Shown: one piece after another, positions 20,101 through 30,650 of the stretch | Layout of the letters: each line of letters opens with the position of its first letter | Numbering within the stretch: the stretch's first letter is position 1 | Assembly (NCBI GenBank): GCA_012934845.2 | Contig: WNNJ02001220.1 | Coordinates: 62,001 to 126,000, forward strand | From: Pomphorhynchus laevis | Taxonomy: Eukaryota > Acanthocephala > Palaeacanthocephala > Echinorhynchida > Pomphorhynchidae | Direction: 5' to 3' | Length of the DNA: 64,000 nt | Position numbers and translations under genes: made by a program | Notes under the pieces: model-generated | What the model saw: the letters and a program-made list of their open reading frames with translations, nothing else | Database searches by the model: none | What the model was told of the DNA's origin: nothing

Positions 20101-22867
20101 TCACACGCTGACAGCTCGATGCGAAAGACGATATATTCGAGGGCACCTTCCATGATATTGAGTTTTAAGATGCAAACTATGTCCTCGATAACAGGCACGA
20201 GGATTCAAACTTACACAATTTATTGAGTATCCGTCATAACCCTTAACGATATTATACAACGCTACCAAATCTAAATACATTAAAAGTGACAGGATAGAAC
20301 ACATGCCTAGCATTCTTAGTCTCTCCACATCAGGAAACTGTGCAACTCCTTTACATAATCGAGACCCTCGCCTTAATATATTATCAAGTGAATTGATTTC
20401 CTCTTTAGTGCACGGAAATGATGATTGAATGATGTACTCAATGTGAGGACGAACCAATACGTTGTACAGTAGCTTGAAACATTCTACTGGTAAATATTTG
20501 AAGCAATTCTTCAATAAGTAAAGAACACTTCGCCCTTTCGAACATATTCTGTCTGTGTTCATACGAGTCTTGAGAGATAACTGAACAATTGTGCCAAGGT
20601 CATGTGTGTGATTCGCTCTAGATATAATGTTATCGCCTAACATGTAATCAGCATGTATGCCACTCCGACCAAAACGTAAATGGACACATTTGCCTACATT
20701 TATTATTACTCCTGTCCGAATACTCCATTTGTGAATAGTTTTTAAATCTTGCTTTAATACAGTAATGTCGCTTTTCGATGTAATTTTAGACCAGATTTTA
20801 AGATCATCGGAAAAAGCCGAATACGGACAGTGTAGCTGTTTTAACAATGTGTTTAGATAAATGTTGAAAAGTAGTGGACCTAAGACAGTGCCTTGAGGTA
20901 CACAAATGTAAGTGAACGTGGTGATGATAAGCTCGATCCAACGCGAACACGATAAGAGCGTTGCGTTAAGAATGTGTGGAGCCAATTTACAATAATTGGA
21001 TTTATTTTACAGTCCAAAAGCACTTCGATGAGATTTTCATGACGTATACGATCGAAAGCCCTACTAAAGTCAATAAAGGCACAGTCAACTGCTATCCCGT
21101 TAGACACGCCATTAACCCACGCCTCCCTAGCACAAAGTAAATTAGTTAAGCACGATCGTCCAACGGTGAATCCATGTTGATATGGGTTTATCTGAATCTG
21201 ATTGACGCAATAAATTCACAACATACTTATAGATTATCCGTTCGAAAATTTTACTGACAATACTAGTTAAGCTCACTGGTCTTTAATTTTCAGGATTGTG
21301 CATGGTACCCTTCTTAAAAACCGGAACTACAATTACGCATTTCCAGTCCGGTGGTATTTCGCATTTATCAATTGACATTTGAAACAGTTCAGTTAATGTC
21401 ACAGTTAGCATGGATCTTAAAGCTCTAAGCAGAAAGGAATAGATGTCATCAGGACCGGAGATGAATTGATCGATAATCGAGCTAGCTCATCATAGACAGA
21501 AGATGATGAAATCGTGAAATGCCCCGACGGCAACAAATTACTTATCCTAATATTATCATTATCGTTACGGGTGGAGTTCATAGCACTAAGCCTAAATGAA
21601 TCTGCGAATGTCTCCGAAATATCTGACTGCGAATTAACCAGCTGTTCACGACACTTTAAAGACGATATGGACGGTCTTACACATTTATTTCTACGAATAT
21701 ATGACGAAAATAACTTTGGATTTGAATTAATGGAATTGATTAGTCGACGTTTATAGATTATGCGTTTGCGAGATCTAGCGTTGATACACTGATTTCGACA
21801 TGAATTGTACTTCCATTGAAGTGACGAGTCTAAGCGACATTGTCTGTACAATTTATTACGTCGTCTCATTAGTGTCTTCAATTCGGAGTCAAACCATGCA
21901 GGTTTATTCCGTTTAGATGACACGATTTGCTTCCTCGGAGCAAAGTGGTCTGATATCATTAATAAGCAGTCACGAATTGACTGCCAACGTTCACTAACAT
22001 CTGAACTGAAATTATCAAATGCAACAGAGGATGCATATTCTAAGAGATCAGATTCGTTCACACTATGCCACCTGCGCTTTGATAATACAGGCTCAGCATT
22101 GTCGCCTAATTGAGCACCGACTATATTGACACTAAACTTTATAACGCAGTGATCGCTGCTACCTATAGAAGCTTCATAGCATAGGTCATAGATATCGTTA
22201 ATTGTATGTGAAAAGATAAGATCGAGAACTGAAGAATATGAGGAAGATAGCCTTGTATGAAAATCAACATGCTGATCAAGCAAAAGTTCCCCATCCATAA
22301 ATTCCCATAGTTTCCTATAGGTGGTAAATCCGAATTGCCGAGACGAATTATCTACGTAAATACCAACACCGAGAATGTTAAAGTATCAACCAAAATGCAT
22401 GTACTTGAACAACTAAACGCACTCCTAACTAATTTACAAATCTCCTTAGCAATGCAGTCAGCTTGAGGAGTTCTATATAGAACACCAAGAGTGAACTGCT
22501 TATGCGTTACTGACATACTTGCAAATACGAGTTCACAAGTTCCACATGGATTAAAGTATTGCGTTAAGTTATCAACAATGATGTTGGATTTAATATATAA
22601 AGCGACTCCTCCACCTCTACGCAGCGACGCTCTGTCTACACGAATGATACGATAACCATCTACGTTCAATATATTTTCAATGATATTATCGTGAAGCCAA
22701 GTTTCAGAAATTGCAAAAACATGGTAATTTGATGTCGTCATATAGCAGCGAAATTCGTCTAAATTGCAAAGTAAGCTTCGCAAATTACAATAACCAACAT
22801 TAAACGACCGGTTACACACATTTACCAAGTCGTATGATTGACGTACTTTTTTAAAATCAATTAGCAT
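20101..22867 (-). pseudogene. LINE B copy 2: ORF2 (EN + RT) relic
   Basis: Four open segments (22352-22867, 21417-22298, 20880-21107, 20101-20985) together cover the order of EN and RT motifs of copy 1 but diverge widely in sequence, so this belongs to a different subfamily. The EN catalytic GDFN region is damaged (ILVDTLTFS) and the RT YADD is FSDD. It ends with PRIYRLSHRAVSV, the equivalent of RLSRRVVNVWNSLP. Confidence 0.8.
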
Positions 22868-22869
22868 TC

Positions 22870-23450
22870 CTATAGATACTGATTCACGGAAAGGAAGATG
22901 GGTTTCCAGCGAACAAAAGGTCTACGATGGCACACCTGAAAATTTCGTATGCATAGATTTATTTCTCCATAGGCTAAACGCTCAGTTAACTCTTTTTTTG
23001 GCATTCACGAGGCGTTCACGGTCGTTACGCGGTAGATCCTTAAGTATGCGAACTTTGTGACCCTTTAACATTTTGCCACGGGAGATCAAAATCGACGCTT
23101 CTTCTGGTGATGTAAGAACCATTTTTAACAATCTAGCATTTTTCCCACTTCACGACGACCTAGACGAAATAGTCTCTTGACTTCAAGTCTTTTAGCAATT
23201 TCATCCTCCCCTTTGCTAAACATAGTTGAGATAACTGGTCGTACAGAGGTAACATCGTCGTCTAAGCGACCTTGAGCAGTGACAGAACACGATTCAGGTA
23301 TATTAGCGAATATCACGCAACTTGATCGATCATAAGCTACACGTTTATGTATAATTTTTACCCTAGGCGGCGAAATCCTGTTACTTTCTTTGACAAAACG
23401 ACTGTGAATGTCTGCAGAATTATGAGATGCTATGAAATACTTGATGATGC
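22870..23450 (-). pseudogene. LINE B copy 2: ORF1 C-terminal domain relic
   Basis: The 23125-23316 segment reads CVIFANIPESCSVTAQGRL, DDDVTSVRPVISTMFSKGED and VKRLFRLGRREVGK, aligning with CILFANLSESNSS and VRSLFRLGRR of copy 1. A frame change near 23125 is followed by MVLTSPEEASILISRGK and VRILKDLPRNDRERLVNAK. The zinc-finger N-terminus is not recognised. Confidence 0.65.
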
Positions 23451-23480
23451 TATAAAATTATTTAAGCAATTAAGCAATTG

Positions 23481-24019
23481 AACCTAAATTGCAAATCCTA
23501 ACAGATCCTATCAAGATTAATAATTAATCAAATCCTATCAAGACTTAATCACTCTGCAGAGTTAACGAAGAACAATATACTTAGATTTTAATTTGCGATT
23601 TTATATTAATTTATATAAAATAATATAATTAATATATTTTATATTTATTTATATTAATTTGCGATATTAAACAGATGTATCAACATAATACATTGATGCA
23701 TCAATATAAATATATATATTAAAACATTATAAATAGAGATTAAAATTGGTGAAATGATTGTAGATAAAGAGTTGTATCAAAAAAATTTATTAGATAAAAT
23801 AAATTGTATTCAGTTTTTTAATTACGTTGTCCGTATTTTATTAATTCGAATTTCATAGAAATTTATTCAAATTATTTTCCACTGTTGAAAATTATTCCAA
23901 GTCCATTGTTAATTACTTTTAGTTGTTTCGTTCTACGAGAACAAACAGTTGTTTAAAATATCTTGTATATAGATAATTTTATTTTAGATGTATTCCAAAG
24001 AGGCTACGTCTAGACCATC
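23481..24019. other. AT-rich spacer, nothing recognised
   Basis: About 540 bases of AT-rich sequence with short local repeats (TATTAATTTATATAAAATAATATAA and similar words). No gene, RNA or element end identified. Confidence 0.5.
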
Positions 24020-24325
24020 TTAAAGAGCTACGGTCGACGTGTTGTTCATTGACTTCAGTCAGGCGTCCGAACATTTTCCGCATGTTCTTGAAGCATTAAG
24101 TAATTGCGGGTTAGGTTGATATCTTGTTGGCTAGATATGATTATTTTCTCAGTAAGCAAAATTTTTGTTCTGGTGGTAAATATTTTATCATCATCTCGCA
24201 GAATTCAGGTGTGCCTCAAGTTTAGTTGTGCCTCTGAATCTGTCTTGGGTCCGTTTCTTTTCAACGTTTTCATAAACACTTATAAAGACATTAAGTTCTG
24301 GATGTCTTGCTTATGCAACCCATAA
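24020..24325 (+). pseudogene. LINE RT fragment (family B-like)
   Basis: Decayed RT palm piece: DVLFIDFSQASEHFPHVLEA (motif A), then VPLNLSWVRFF-like and SVLGPFLFNVFINTYKDIKFW across frame changes (motif B and the region before YADD). It is about 300 bases long with no other part of the element attached. Confidence 0.55.
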
Positions 24326-24440
24326 TAATTTATTTAATGTGGCAAATCCGTGCCAGCTGCACGCTTACAAGTTCACTAACTAACAAAAACAGCAAAAGTC
24401 AATCAGATAAATTTGTTAAATTATTTAAATAGGATCGGAA
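24326..24440. repeat. Dispersed 3'-end repeat related to LINE E copy 2
   Basis: AACTAACAAAAACAGCAAAAGTCAATCAGATAAAT recurs at 28855-28890. The upstream words AATAATTTATTTAAxGTG and CCAxCTGCACGCTTAC recur at 29150-29190 and 24833-24850. It is probably the remains of LINE 3' UTRs. Confidence 0.5.
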
Positions 24441-24552
24441 CTACTGGTTCCGATTAAAAGAAAGAACTTATTTAATGTTTTCTTGCGGAATTTCTCACTT
24501 CAATTCGAAAATAGAATTATTTTTAATTCTACCAAATATTACGATTATGAAA

Positions 24553-24830
24553 TCCCGATCTCGTTTATACAGAAGACCTAGCAAAGGCATACGTTTGTTA
24601 TTTTCAAAATAATTACTTTGAGAAAGTTAGAATTGACTTCAAACCTATTCAGGCATCGTTGAATGTAAACAATATGCCTACGTTTCTCTCAAGTGATGAC
24701 ATAATCTCACTTGAAAAACTGTTCAACATATCTAAAATACGCTTTATAAAGGATAAAAAAGGTAATCCTATTTCTATAGCATTCAGTCATGTATCCTTGG
24801 AAGACGCGTCGCGTCTTCCAAGGATGACGT
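24553..24830 (+). pseudogene. Unrecognised open segment of about 90 aa, possibly a LINE ORF1 piece
   Basis: One frame is open from about 24553: YTEDLAKAYVCYFQNNYFEK, KVRIDFKPIQASLNVNNMPT, LSSDDIISLEKLFNISKIRF and SIAFSHVSLEDASRLP. The alternation of ISKIRFI and SIAFSHV with a helical linker looks like an RRM-type fold of a LINE Gag-like protein, but I cannot name the family. It ends in the perfect palindrome at 24793-24825, just before LINE family D. Confidence 0.3.
24793..24825. repeat. Perfect 16-bp palindrome with 1-bp centre
   Basis: ATCCTTGGAAGACGCG, one T, then the exact reverse complement CGCGTCTTCCAAGGAT. It is followed by a third partial copy (GACGTCTTCCAACTG). It lies at the junction between the unrecognised segment and the 5' truncation of LINE D. 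Confidence 0.95.
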
Positions 24831-24904
24831 CTTCCAACTGCACGCTTACATGATCCCACTAACAAAAAAGAACATAGTCAGCCACTATACTCACCTAATC
24901 TTAT

Positions 24905-25814
24905 AGAACGACTTTCAAACAATCCGATTTCGTCTATATCTGTAGGCCGCGAGACCGTCATTGCCGCGGTCAACTCTTTTCCTTCAGCGTCGGGACCAGG
25001 TTGCCTGGGGCTAAGACCGGAGCATCTCCAGGACATGTTACGAGCAAATAGCGGCGGTTCGCTAGCAGAGAATCTGACGCACCTTGTCAACCACCTTCTG
25101 GCGGGACTAGCACCCTCTGAAGTGGCGCCTTACATTGCCGGCGCTAACTTGATCGCACTTCCCAAAAAGAACGGGGGTATAAGACCAATTGCCGTTGGCG
25201 AAACTCTACGCCGTCTCTGCTCGAAATGCATATGTCTCCAACTCCGCAAACGTTTCGCTGGTCTCCTACAACCAACACAACTAGGGGTAGCAACCCCAAA
25301 CGCAGTGGAAAGGATCGTTCACAACATCCGACGAATCCACGAACTTCACGCCAACGACAACAACTGGGCCTGGGCAAAGATCGATCTTTCAAACGCCTTC
25401 AACTCATTGTCCAGAGCGCACTTACGAGCGGCGGTCCGAGAGAACGTCCCGGAGCTCTTGCCATGGTTTGACTTTTCATACAAGTGCAAGGCACCCCTTC
25501 GTTTCGGCCCGCAGGACCCTCTCAATTCATGTGAAGGAGTCCAGAAGTGTGACCCGTTGGGCCCGTTTATCTTCGCGTTGGCAATTAAAAAAACGATTGA
25601 ACACGTTTCTCATATCCCTGGAATAAACCTCAACATGTGGTACCTGGACGATGGCATAGTCGGCGGGACACCTTCGGCAATTGCATCCGCACTCGGCTGG
25701 CTAGACACGAGTTTCAAGGCGATTAAATTGCAGCTAAACTGGCGAAAGACAGAGGTCATCGGCACGCCTGAAGCCATAAGCTCTTGCTTGGCCCTACTAT
25801 CCGATGTGGTTTAG
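24905..25814 (+). pseudogene. LINE family D: reverse transcriptase
   Basis: Motifs in order: SASGPGCLGLRPEHLQDML, NLIALPKKNGGIRPIAVGE, TLRRLCSKC, NNWAWAKIDLSNAFNSLSR (motif A), NSCEGVQKCDPLGPFIFAL (motif B) and LNMWYLDDGIVGG (motif C, YLDD). The motif B residues read QKCDPLGP where this family usually has QQGDPLGP. An in-frame ATG at 25035 lies inside the domain, so the true start is missing. A stop follows LALLSDVV. Confidence 0.8.
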
Positions 25815-25832
25815 GAGAACACCTCTGGAAAC

Positions 25833-26438
25833 ATGCACTTGTTAGGCATACCCATCGGTGACGAGTCCTTCATAGAAACCCACCTGACAAACGAGATTCT
25901 GCCACCGCTAATCCAGACAATCGATGCAGTAGCCAAGCTGCCAGACCCTCAAGTCGGATACCTCCTACTCAAACACTGCGCTTCCTCGTCCAGGATAAAC
26001 CACCTTCTCCGTTCAGTTGATCCAAGGATTACAAAAACGTTTTGTCAGTCATTCGACAGACAAATCGCCAGCGCCTTTCAGAAAATATGCGCGTGTCAAC
26101 TACACGAAGCAGCGAAATCACAGATGACACTCCCAATCCGTCTGGGTGGATTTGGCCTAAGATGCAATGCGGCGCATGTCCAGAGCGCATTTATACATAG
26201 CGTGATGCAGGTCGGAGAAGAATACAGTCTGGATCCTACACTTTTTCCTGACTATTCAGAGGCATTAGCCACCCTTAGAACCACAGTGGGATCTCACTTC
26301 ATACCGTCTACGGAGGGCGGTCAATCATCAACCTCACACCTAATTGAAAATCTCGCCTCGACACAGCTGATACAATCATCTAGTGAAATGGATCGTGCCC
26401 GACTACATGCAGTGTCGTGTCCAAAAGCTGGGGCTTGA
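25833..26438 (+). pseudogene. LINE family D: RT thumb / connector region
   Basis: Continues the RT segment after a stop: HLLGIPIGDESFIETHLTN, LPDPQVGYLLLKHCASSSR, RINHLLRSVDPRITK and TLPIRLGGFGLR. The LPIRLGGFGLR block is equivalent to LPVGIGGLGVL of family C. It ends with DRARLHAVSCPKAGA, after which the frame changes. Confidence 0.7.
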
Positions 26439-26507
26439 CTTAGTGCTGTACCAAATGCGGCATCTGGAACGGAATTAACACCCCCACAGTTCTGTATTCT
26501 AGTCCGC

Positions 26508-27221
26508 ATGTGGCTTGGGATTCCTTTACACGAAAAGGATTATAGATGCGGCCGCTGCATGCGCATAGCTGATAAGGAAGGCATACACTCGATAACATGC
26601 CAATACGGGGGTTACCAAGGACTGCGGCATAATGCTATTCGTGACGTGGTATTCGCAGCCGCACAATCAGCCCGGATGGATGTAGCTCTGGAAGTGCGAG
26701 GTATTATCCCGGACCTACGTGAACGGCCGGCAGACATCCTATTTTATGGGGATCCTCCCCATGCAATCGACTTTGCAGTCACTCACCCCCAACAGACGGC
26801 ATACCGTCGCTCAGCTGCTAACGCACAGCTCGCCGCCGCTACATCGTACGCGGCTAATGTTAAAGATCGAAAGTACAAGAGCAGGGTCGAAGCAGCGGGG
26901 TATATATTCTCAGCCGCTGTAGTGGAGTCGTTTGGGGTATGGAATGAAGAGGGAAACAGGGTCATTAAACGGGTTGCAAATAACATGAGCCGGACAAGCG
27001 GAGTCAGATACGCCGTGACGATCTCGCATTTATACCAGCGCATCTCTATTGCAATAATGAGAGGCAACGCCAAAGCAATGCTAGCGTCACTTGACCAGAT
27101 CCCAATATTGACATTTGATGGTGGACACCAGGAAACATGTGAACCCAGGAAACGCATCTTCGAGCCAGACTCTTGTGCTTCGAGCCGAACTCGTGATGGG
27201 ACTACCGGCTTGCAAAGATAA
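26508..27221 (+). CDS. LINE family D: zinc motif and restriction-like endonuclease (about 237 aa)
   Basis: The zinc motif YRCGRCMRIADKEGIHSITC, then GLRHNAIRDVVFAAA, precedes the nuclease: RPADILFYGDPPHAIDFAVT, YAANVKDRKYKSRVEAAG and FSAAVVESFGVWNEEG. D, E/D and K spacing fits the PD-(D/E)XK-like endonuclease. A C-terminal helix (VTISHLYQRISIAIMRGNA) follows. The open frame continues to 27221. Confidence 0.75.
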   Translation: MWLGIPLHEKDYRCGRCMRIADKEGIHSITCQYGGYQGLRHNAIRDVVFAAAQSARMDVALEVRGIIPDLRERPADILFYGDPPHAIDFAVTHPQQTAYRRSAANAQLAAATSYAANVKDRKYKSRVEAAGYIFSAAVVESFGVWNEEGNRVIKRVANNMSRTSGVRYAVTISHLYQRISIAIMRGNAKAMLASLDQIPILTFDGGHQETCEPRKRIFEPDSCASSRTRDGTTGLQR

Positions 27222-27468
27222 CAACAAGAACCATGTCCCAATGAATGAGTACGACGAAATAATTCCCGTGTCATGCATGACTGAGATAGTGCACCAAATT
27301 CCCGATACACTGCCAATAATCCAGGCCAGCCCGATTTCTAACATACAAATAATGCCCCAGCAACCTATCCAAACGATCATGATCATTGAACAGCCGCGTA
27401 CGACAACTGCGAAGATCGATATCGACAATGTTGAGTATTTTCCTGAGCATGAACGAGAAACAACGTGA
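27213..27468 (+). other. Open segment between LINE D and the LIM domain, in frame with it
   Basis: The frame holding CKDNNKNHVPMNEYDEIIPV, IPDTLPIIQASPISNIQIMP and YFPEHERETT is open from about 27115 to a TGA at 27466-27468. The LIM domain follows in the same frame. I recognise no domain. It may be the N-terminal part of a LIM protein copy joined to the LINE, or chance. Confidence 0.3.
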
Positions 27469-27750
27469 CCGAAATTTGGTGGAGCAATTGAAAAGTGCTC
27501 ACAATGTGGAACAACCGTGTATGCTGCGGAAAGAATTGGTGCGTGCAGTTCGCAATGGCACGAAAAGTGCTTCAGATGTAAAACTTGCAATACAACGTTG
27601 ACTTTGGGTACATATAAAGATCAGGATAGAGAAATATACTGCAAAGGTTGCTTCGCCGATAAACTTCTTTTACACGACAGAAACCGCAAACAGGCCGAGG
27701 GGGAAATGAAGGCCTGCAAGCAGCTGCAATTTAGTAGTTTTTGTATTTGA
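27469..27750 (+). pseudogene. LIM-domain segment, CRP/muscle-LIM-like
   Basis: One LIM domain: PKFGGAIEKCSQCGTTVYAA, then SQWHEKCFRCKTCNTTLTLG and EIYCKGCFADKLLL. The zinc ligands read C-x2-C, H-x2-C, C-x2-C and C-x2-C, a complete set for two zinc ions. The PKFGGA lead and VYAAE are typical of CRP/Mlp proteins that bind actin-associated partners. No acceptor AG lies at the start: the frame is preceded directly by TGA. The C-terminus (about 30 residues) lacks the GPKGxGFG tail of CRPs and stops at 27748. It could be a retrocopy or a displaced exon. Whether it is expressed is unknown. Confidence 0.6.
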
Positions 27751-27833
27751 TTTTTTTTCGTTACAAATTTTTTGATATATTATTATAGTATTGTAATTTA
27801 TAATTTATTATAAATTATTTCTCTAGAAAAAAA

Positions 27834-28890
27834 TTAGTTAATTGTTGAAATGGAATTAAATTTGGCGTTTAAAGCAAGGCATTGATGTTGATTGGCGGAT
27901 ATGAATGGGCAGATGATTCCACGATAGAGGATCGGACACCAGGAAGAAGCGGAGTCCAAAGGAGGTAGAGTAGTTTGGGACATGTAAAAGAAGATAATTA
28001 CAGGAATGCAAGGAACAGTAAACTGGATAAGAATTATCATGAAAAGGAATGTTGAGAAATGAAGGGGCATGAAAAGTTGCAAGGCGGAAAGCAACGAGAA
28101 GTCGAATTTGAACACGACAATAAATTGTAGGCAAATCGAGAGAAGCAAGATGGTAGAGTGTATGATCAAAACGACGAAGACGGAGGAGAACTCGGACGGT
28201 TGCGTTGATACGTTGTAAAGGAAGAATAGTGGATTTAGGTGACTTGAAAAATATACTAAGACAGTAATCAAGTCTTAAGAAAATGAGAGAAGATATGAGA
28301 GTCATACATGAAGGGAAATTGGTCAATTTACGAATTTGACGTATATTGCGTAGAATCAGGGTAGATGAGCGTACTTTATCTCTAACGAAAGGTTTAAGTG
28401 AAAGTATATTGTCGAAATAGAAGGCGAGGAAAACTAAATTGTCAACGATAGAGAGAATTGTAGAATTTAATGACACGGAGGGAGATTCTAAGCCGAAGCG
28501 TCGAGGTCGGATCCACATAAGTTTAGATTTATCAGGATTCAGAGAAAGGCGAAGGGAAGAAAGATGATTAGAAATTGAGACAAGACAGCTGGAAACAGAA
28601 ACACTAAGATCTTGAATATGATAAGTAGGTGCGTGAGCATATATGAGAGTGCCATTAGCATATTGCATAACATGGAAGTTAGATGTATGAGAAATAGAAG
28701 ACAAATCACTGAGAAGAAGAGATAAAAGCAAAGGGCGTAATACAGAGCCTTGTGGAACACCGGACGGGATGGAATAAGGGTGGGAGAGAGAAAAGTTAGA
28801 ACAAACGCGAAAAGTACGGTTTGATAGATATGAAGAAAACCAACTAATAAGTTTACTAACTAACAAAAACAGCAATAGTCAATCAGATAA
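27834..28890 (-). mobile_element. LINE family E, copy 1: CR1/L2-like RT and 3' end
   Basis: 3' half of an ORF2 on the minus strand, open for 339 residues (27856-28875): ISWFSSYLSNRTFRVC, SGVPQGSVLRPLLLSLLLS (motif B), MQYANGTLIYAHA (position of the YADD box, here YANG), LDYCLSIFFKSPKSTILPLQ, then DPLSWNHLPIHIRQSTSM. The end SWNxLPxxIR is typical of CR1/L2-like elements. EN and motif A are absent (5' truncation near 28890). The catalytic aspartates are lost, so it is dead. Confidence 0.75.
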
Positions 28891-29135
28891 ATTAGTTAGA
28901 TTGTTTAAATGGGATCGGATTTGGCGTTTTAAGCACAGCAGGAAGGTTGATTTGTGTATATGAATGGGCAGATGATTTAACGAGAGATAAACAGCCATAA
29001 GGAAGAAGCGAAGCCAAATAAGGGGAAGTAGGTTGTGACACGTAAAAGAATGAAATTACGGTAACGCAAGGAGCAGTAAACATGACGAAACTTATGAAAA
29101 AAATTATCAAGCAGTTGAGAAATTAACGGGTATGA
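28852..29135 (-). mobile_element. LINE family E, copy 2: 3' end fragment
   Basis: Minus-strand fragment with the family 3' UTR (CGCCAAATCCGATCCCATTT) and the final coding part, decayed. The UTR word TAGTTAGTAAAC/TCTGATTGACTATTGCTG also occurs at about 24370-24440, showing another lost copy there. It abuts the 5' truncation point of copy 1, so the two fragments are stacked head to tail. Confidence 0.6.
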
Positions 29136-29162
29136 AAAGTTACAACAACAATAATAATTTAT

Positions 29163-29960
29163 TTAAAGTGTCAGATGCGTTCCAACTGCACGCTTTAAAT
29201 GTGATCGGATTTGGCGTTTGAAACACGGCATTAAGGTTGATTGGCGTATATGAATGCGCAGATGATTCCACGAGAGAGGAGCAGCCACAAGGAAGGAGCG
29301 AAAGCCAAAAGAGGTAGAGTAGTTTGGGACATGTACAAGGTGGAAATCAATGAGAATAAGATGTATTTGAACACGACAATAAATGGTGAGCAAATCAAGA
29401 GAAACAAGATGGCGGGATGTATTATCAAAACGACTAAGACTGCGGAGAATTCGGACGATTGCGTTGACGATGCGTTGTAGGAAAGAAGAGTGGATTTAGG
29501 TGAATTAGCAAATAGACTAAAACAGTAATAAAGTATTGAGAGAAAGAGAGAAGATATGATAGTCATCATACAAGAAGGGAAATCGATTAATCTACGAATT
29601 TGACTGAGGTTGCTAAGAATCAATATAGATGAGCGTACTTTATCCCTAAACAAAGGTTTAAGTGAAAGTCGGTTGTCGAAATGGAAGCCTAGGAAAACGA
29701 GATTATCAACGATAGGAAGAATTGTAGAATTTAATGATATGAAGCGAGGTTCTAAGCCGAGGCGTCGAGGTAGGATCTACATACTTTGAATTTATTAGGA
29801 TTCAGAGTAAGACGATGAGAAGAAAGATGATTAAAAATTGAGTTAAGACAGTTGGAAGCAGAAATACTGAGATCATGAATACGATAAACAGGTGCATCAT
29901 CGTAGATAAATGCCATCAGCATATTACATAACATTGAAGTTAAATGTATTTAAAATCGAA
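29163..29960 (-). mobile_element. LINE family E, copy 3: RT C-terminal part and 3' end
   Basis: Matches copy 1 from the NFHVMQYANGTLIYAHAP region (29890-29940) to the end (APLSWNHLRIHIRQSTLMPC). Frame breaks lie near 29650 and 29400. The 3' end (AAACGCCAAATCCGATCACATTT) is the same as in the other two copies. Confidence 0.7.
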
Positions 29961-30189
29961 GACATGAAACATGGATATGAGATCGAGCTTTTCTACGCAT
30001 GGTATTTTATCGAGAGGTTAAGCTCAATCCGCAAGCGTAGAGAGCGTAACAGGAATAATCTGGAACGGACAGTATTAATCTTTAACTGCAAGGAATAACC
30101 TGGAACTAACAGGAATAATCTGGATCGGACAGGAATAATTTGAAACTGACACGAATAATTGTATTTAAAGCTGTTAAATTTTTTGTTCT

Positions 30190-30650
30190 GACTGCTAAAA
30201 TTTACAGTGCGATGGCGTCTTTAGAAGATTACGGTTACATGCAGGCTAATATTAATAAAATATACTCTTGGCTTCGTGATACTGACCTATTATTAAATGT
30301 TCAATAATGCTATCATTCAAGTATAGGCAATTCGACCCTGCCTTCAGAATATATGTTGGGATTAATGCCATATAAAGTGTACATGTAGTTAATGATTTGG
30401 GAATTGTATGGCACCGTAGTCTCAAAGCAGGTACATATACAGATAGGCTCAATATCAAAGCTCGAAATCAAGAATTGTTTCACCTCGCTATCGCTAAATT
30501 CCTTTAAATCGTTTATTTTATGCATTAGTCATGTCACATATTGAATACGATATTCAGGCATAGTTCCCTATGGTCAAAGAAGAAATCGAGGACTTCAAGA
30601 GGATTCTTCGGCGAGGTAGCAAATTGCGTTTGAAATTGTATCGACAGAAT
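30190..30650 (+). pseudogene. LINE family B-like RT fragment
   Basis: Strongly decayed RT palm and thumb. NINKIYSWLRDTDLLLNVQ is like the DLDLVYEWSLTTGVSLNLEK block of the complete copy, followed by a DLGIV-like segment, then HVTY*IRYSGI-like sequence and KEEIEDFKRILRRGSKLR, matching TKEEINSLDNILRRGSRLC of copy 2. Several frame changes. Confidence 0.55.

Larger units (their letters stand above)
19873..23480 (-). mobile_element. LINE family B, copy 2: tail-to-tail with copy 1, decayed
   Basis: Minus-strand copy whose 3' end (CTTTGTCTTGTGTATTAATTATTATTAT) shares the AT-rich tail of copy 1. ORF2 parts in order: EN at 22352-22867 (VGYCNLRSLLCNLDEFRC, FAISETWLHDNI, RRGGGVALYIKS), EN end and linker at 21417-22298 (IGSSDHCVIKF, KPAWFDSELKTLMRRRNK), RT motif A at about 21040-21090 (CAFIDFSRAFDRIRHE), motif B and palm at 20800-20900 (CVPQGTVLGPLLFNIYLN, and AFSDDLKIW in place of YADD), and the C-terminus at 20101. 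ORF1 lies at about 22870-23450. Breaks lie near 22300-22350, 21110-21420 and 20900. Confidence 0.85.
24850..27225 (+). mobile_element. LINE family D: second RLE-type non-LTR retrotransposon, GC-richer, 5'-truncated
   Basis: RT, zinc motif and restriction-like endonuclease on the plus strand in three open segments: 24905-25814, 25833-26438 and 26508-27221. By eye the base composition is about half G+C, far above its surroundings, and the reading frame is well kept with only two or three interruptions (stop near 25812, shift near 26440-26510). It is therefore younger than most neighbours. The 5' end is truncated before the RT fingers. The 3' end runs without a poly(A) tail into a LIM-domain segment. 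Confidence 0.85.
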
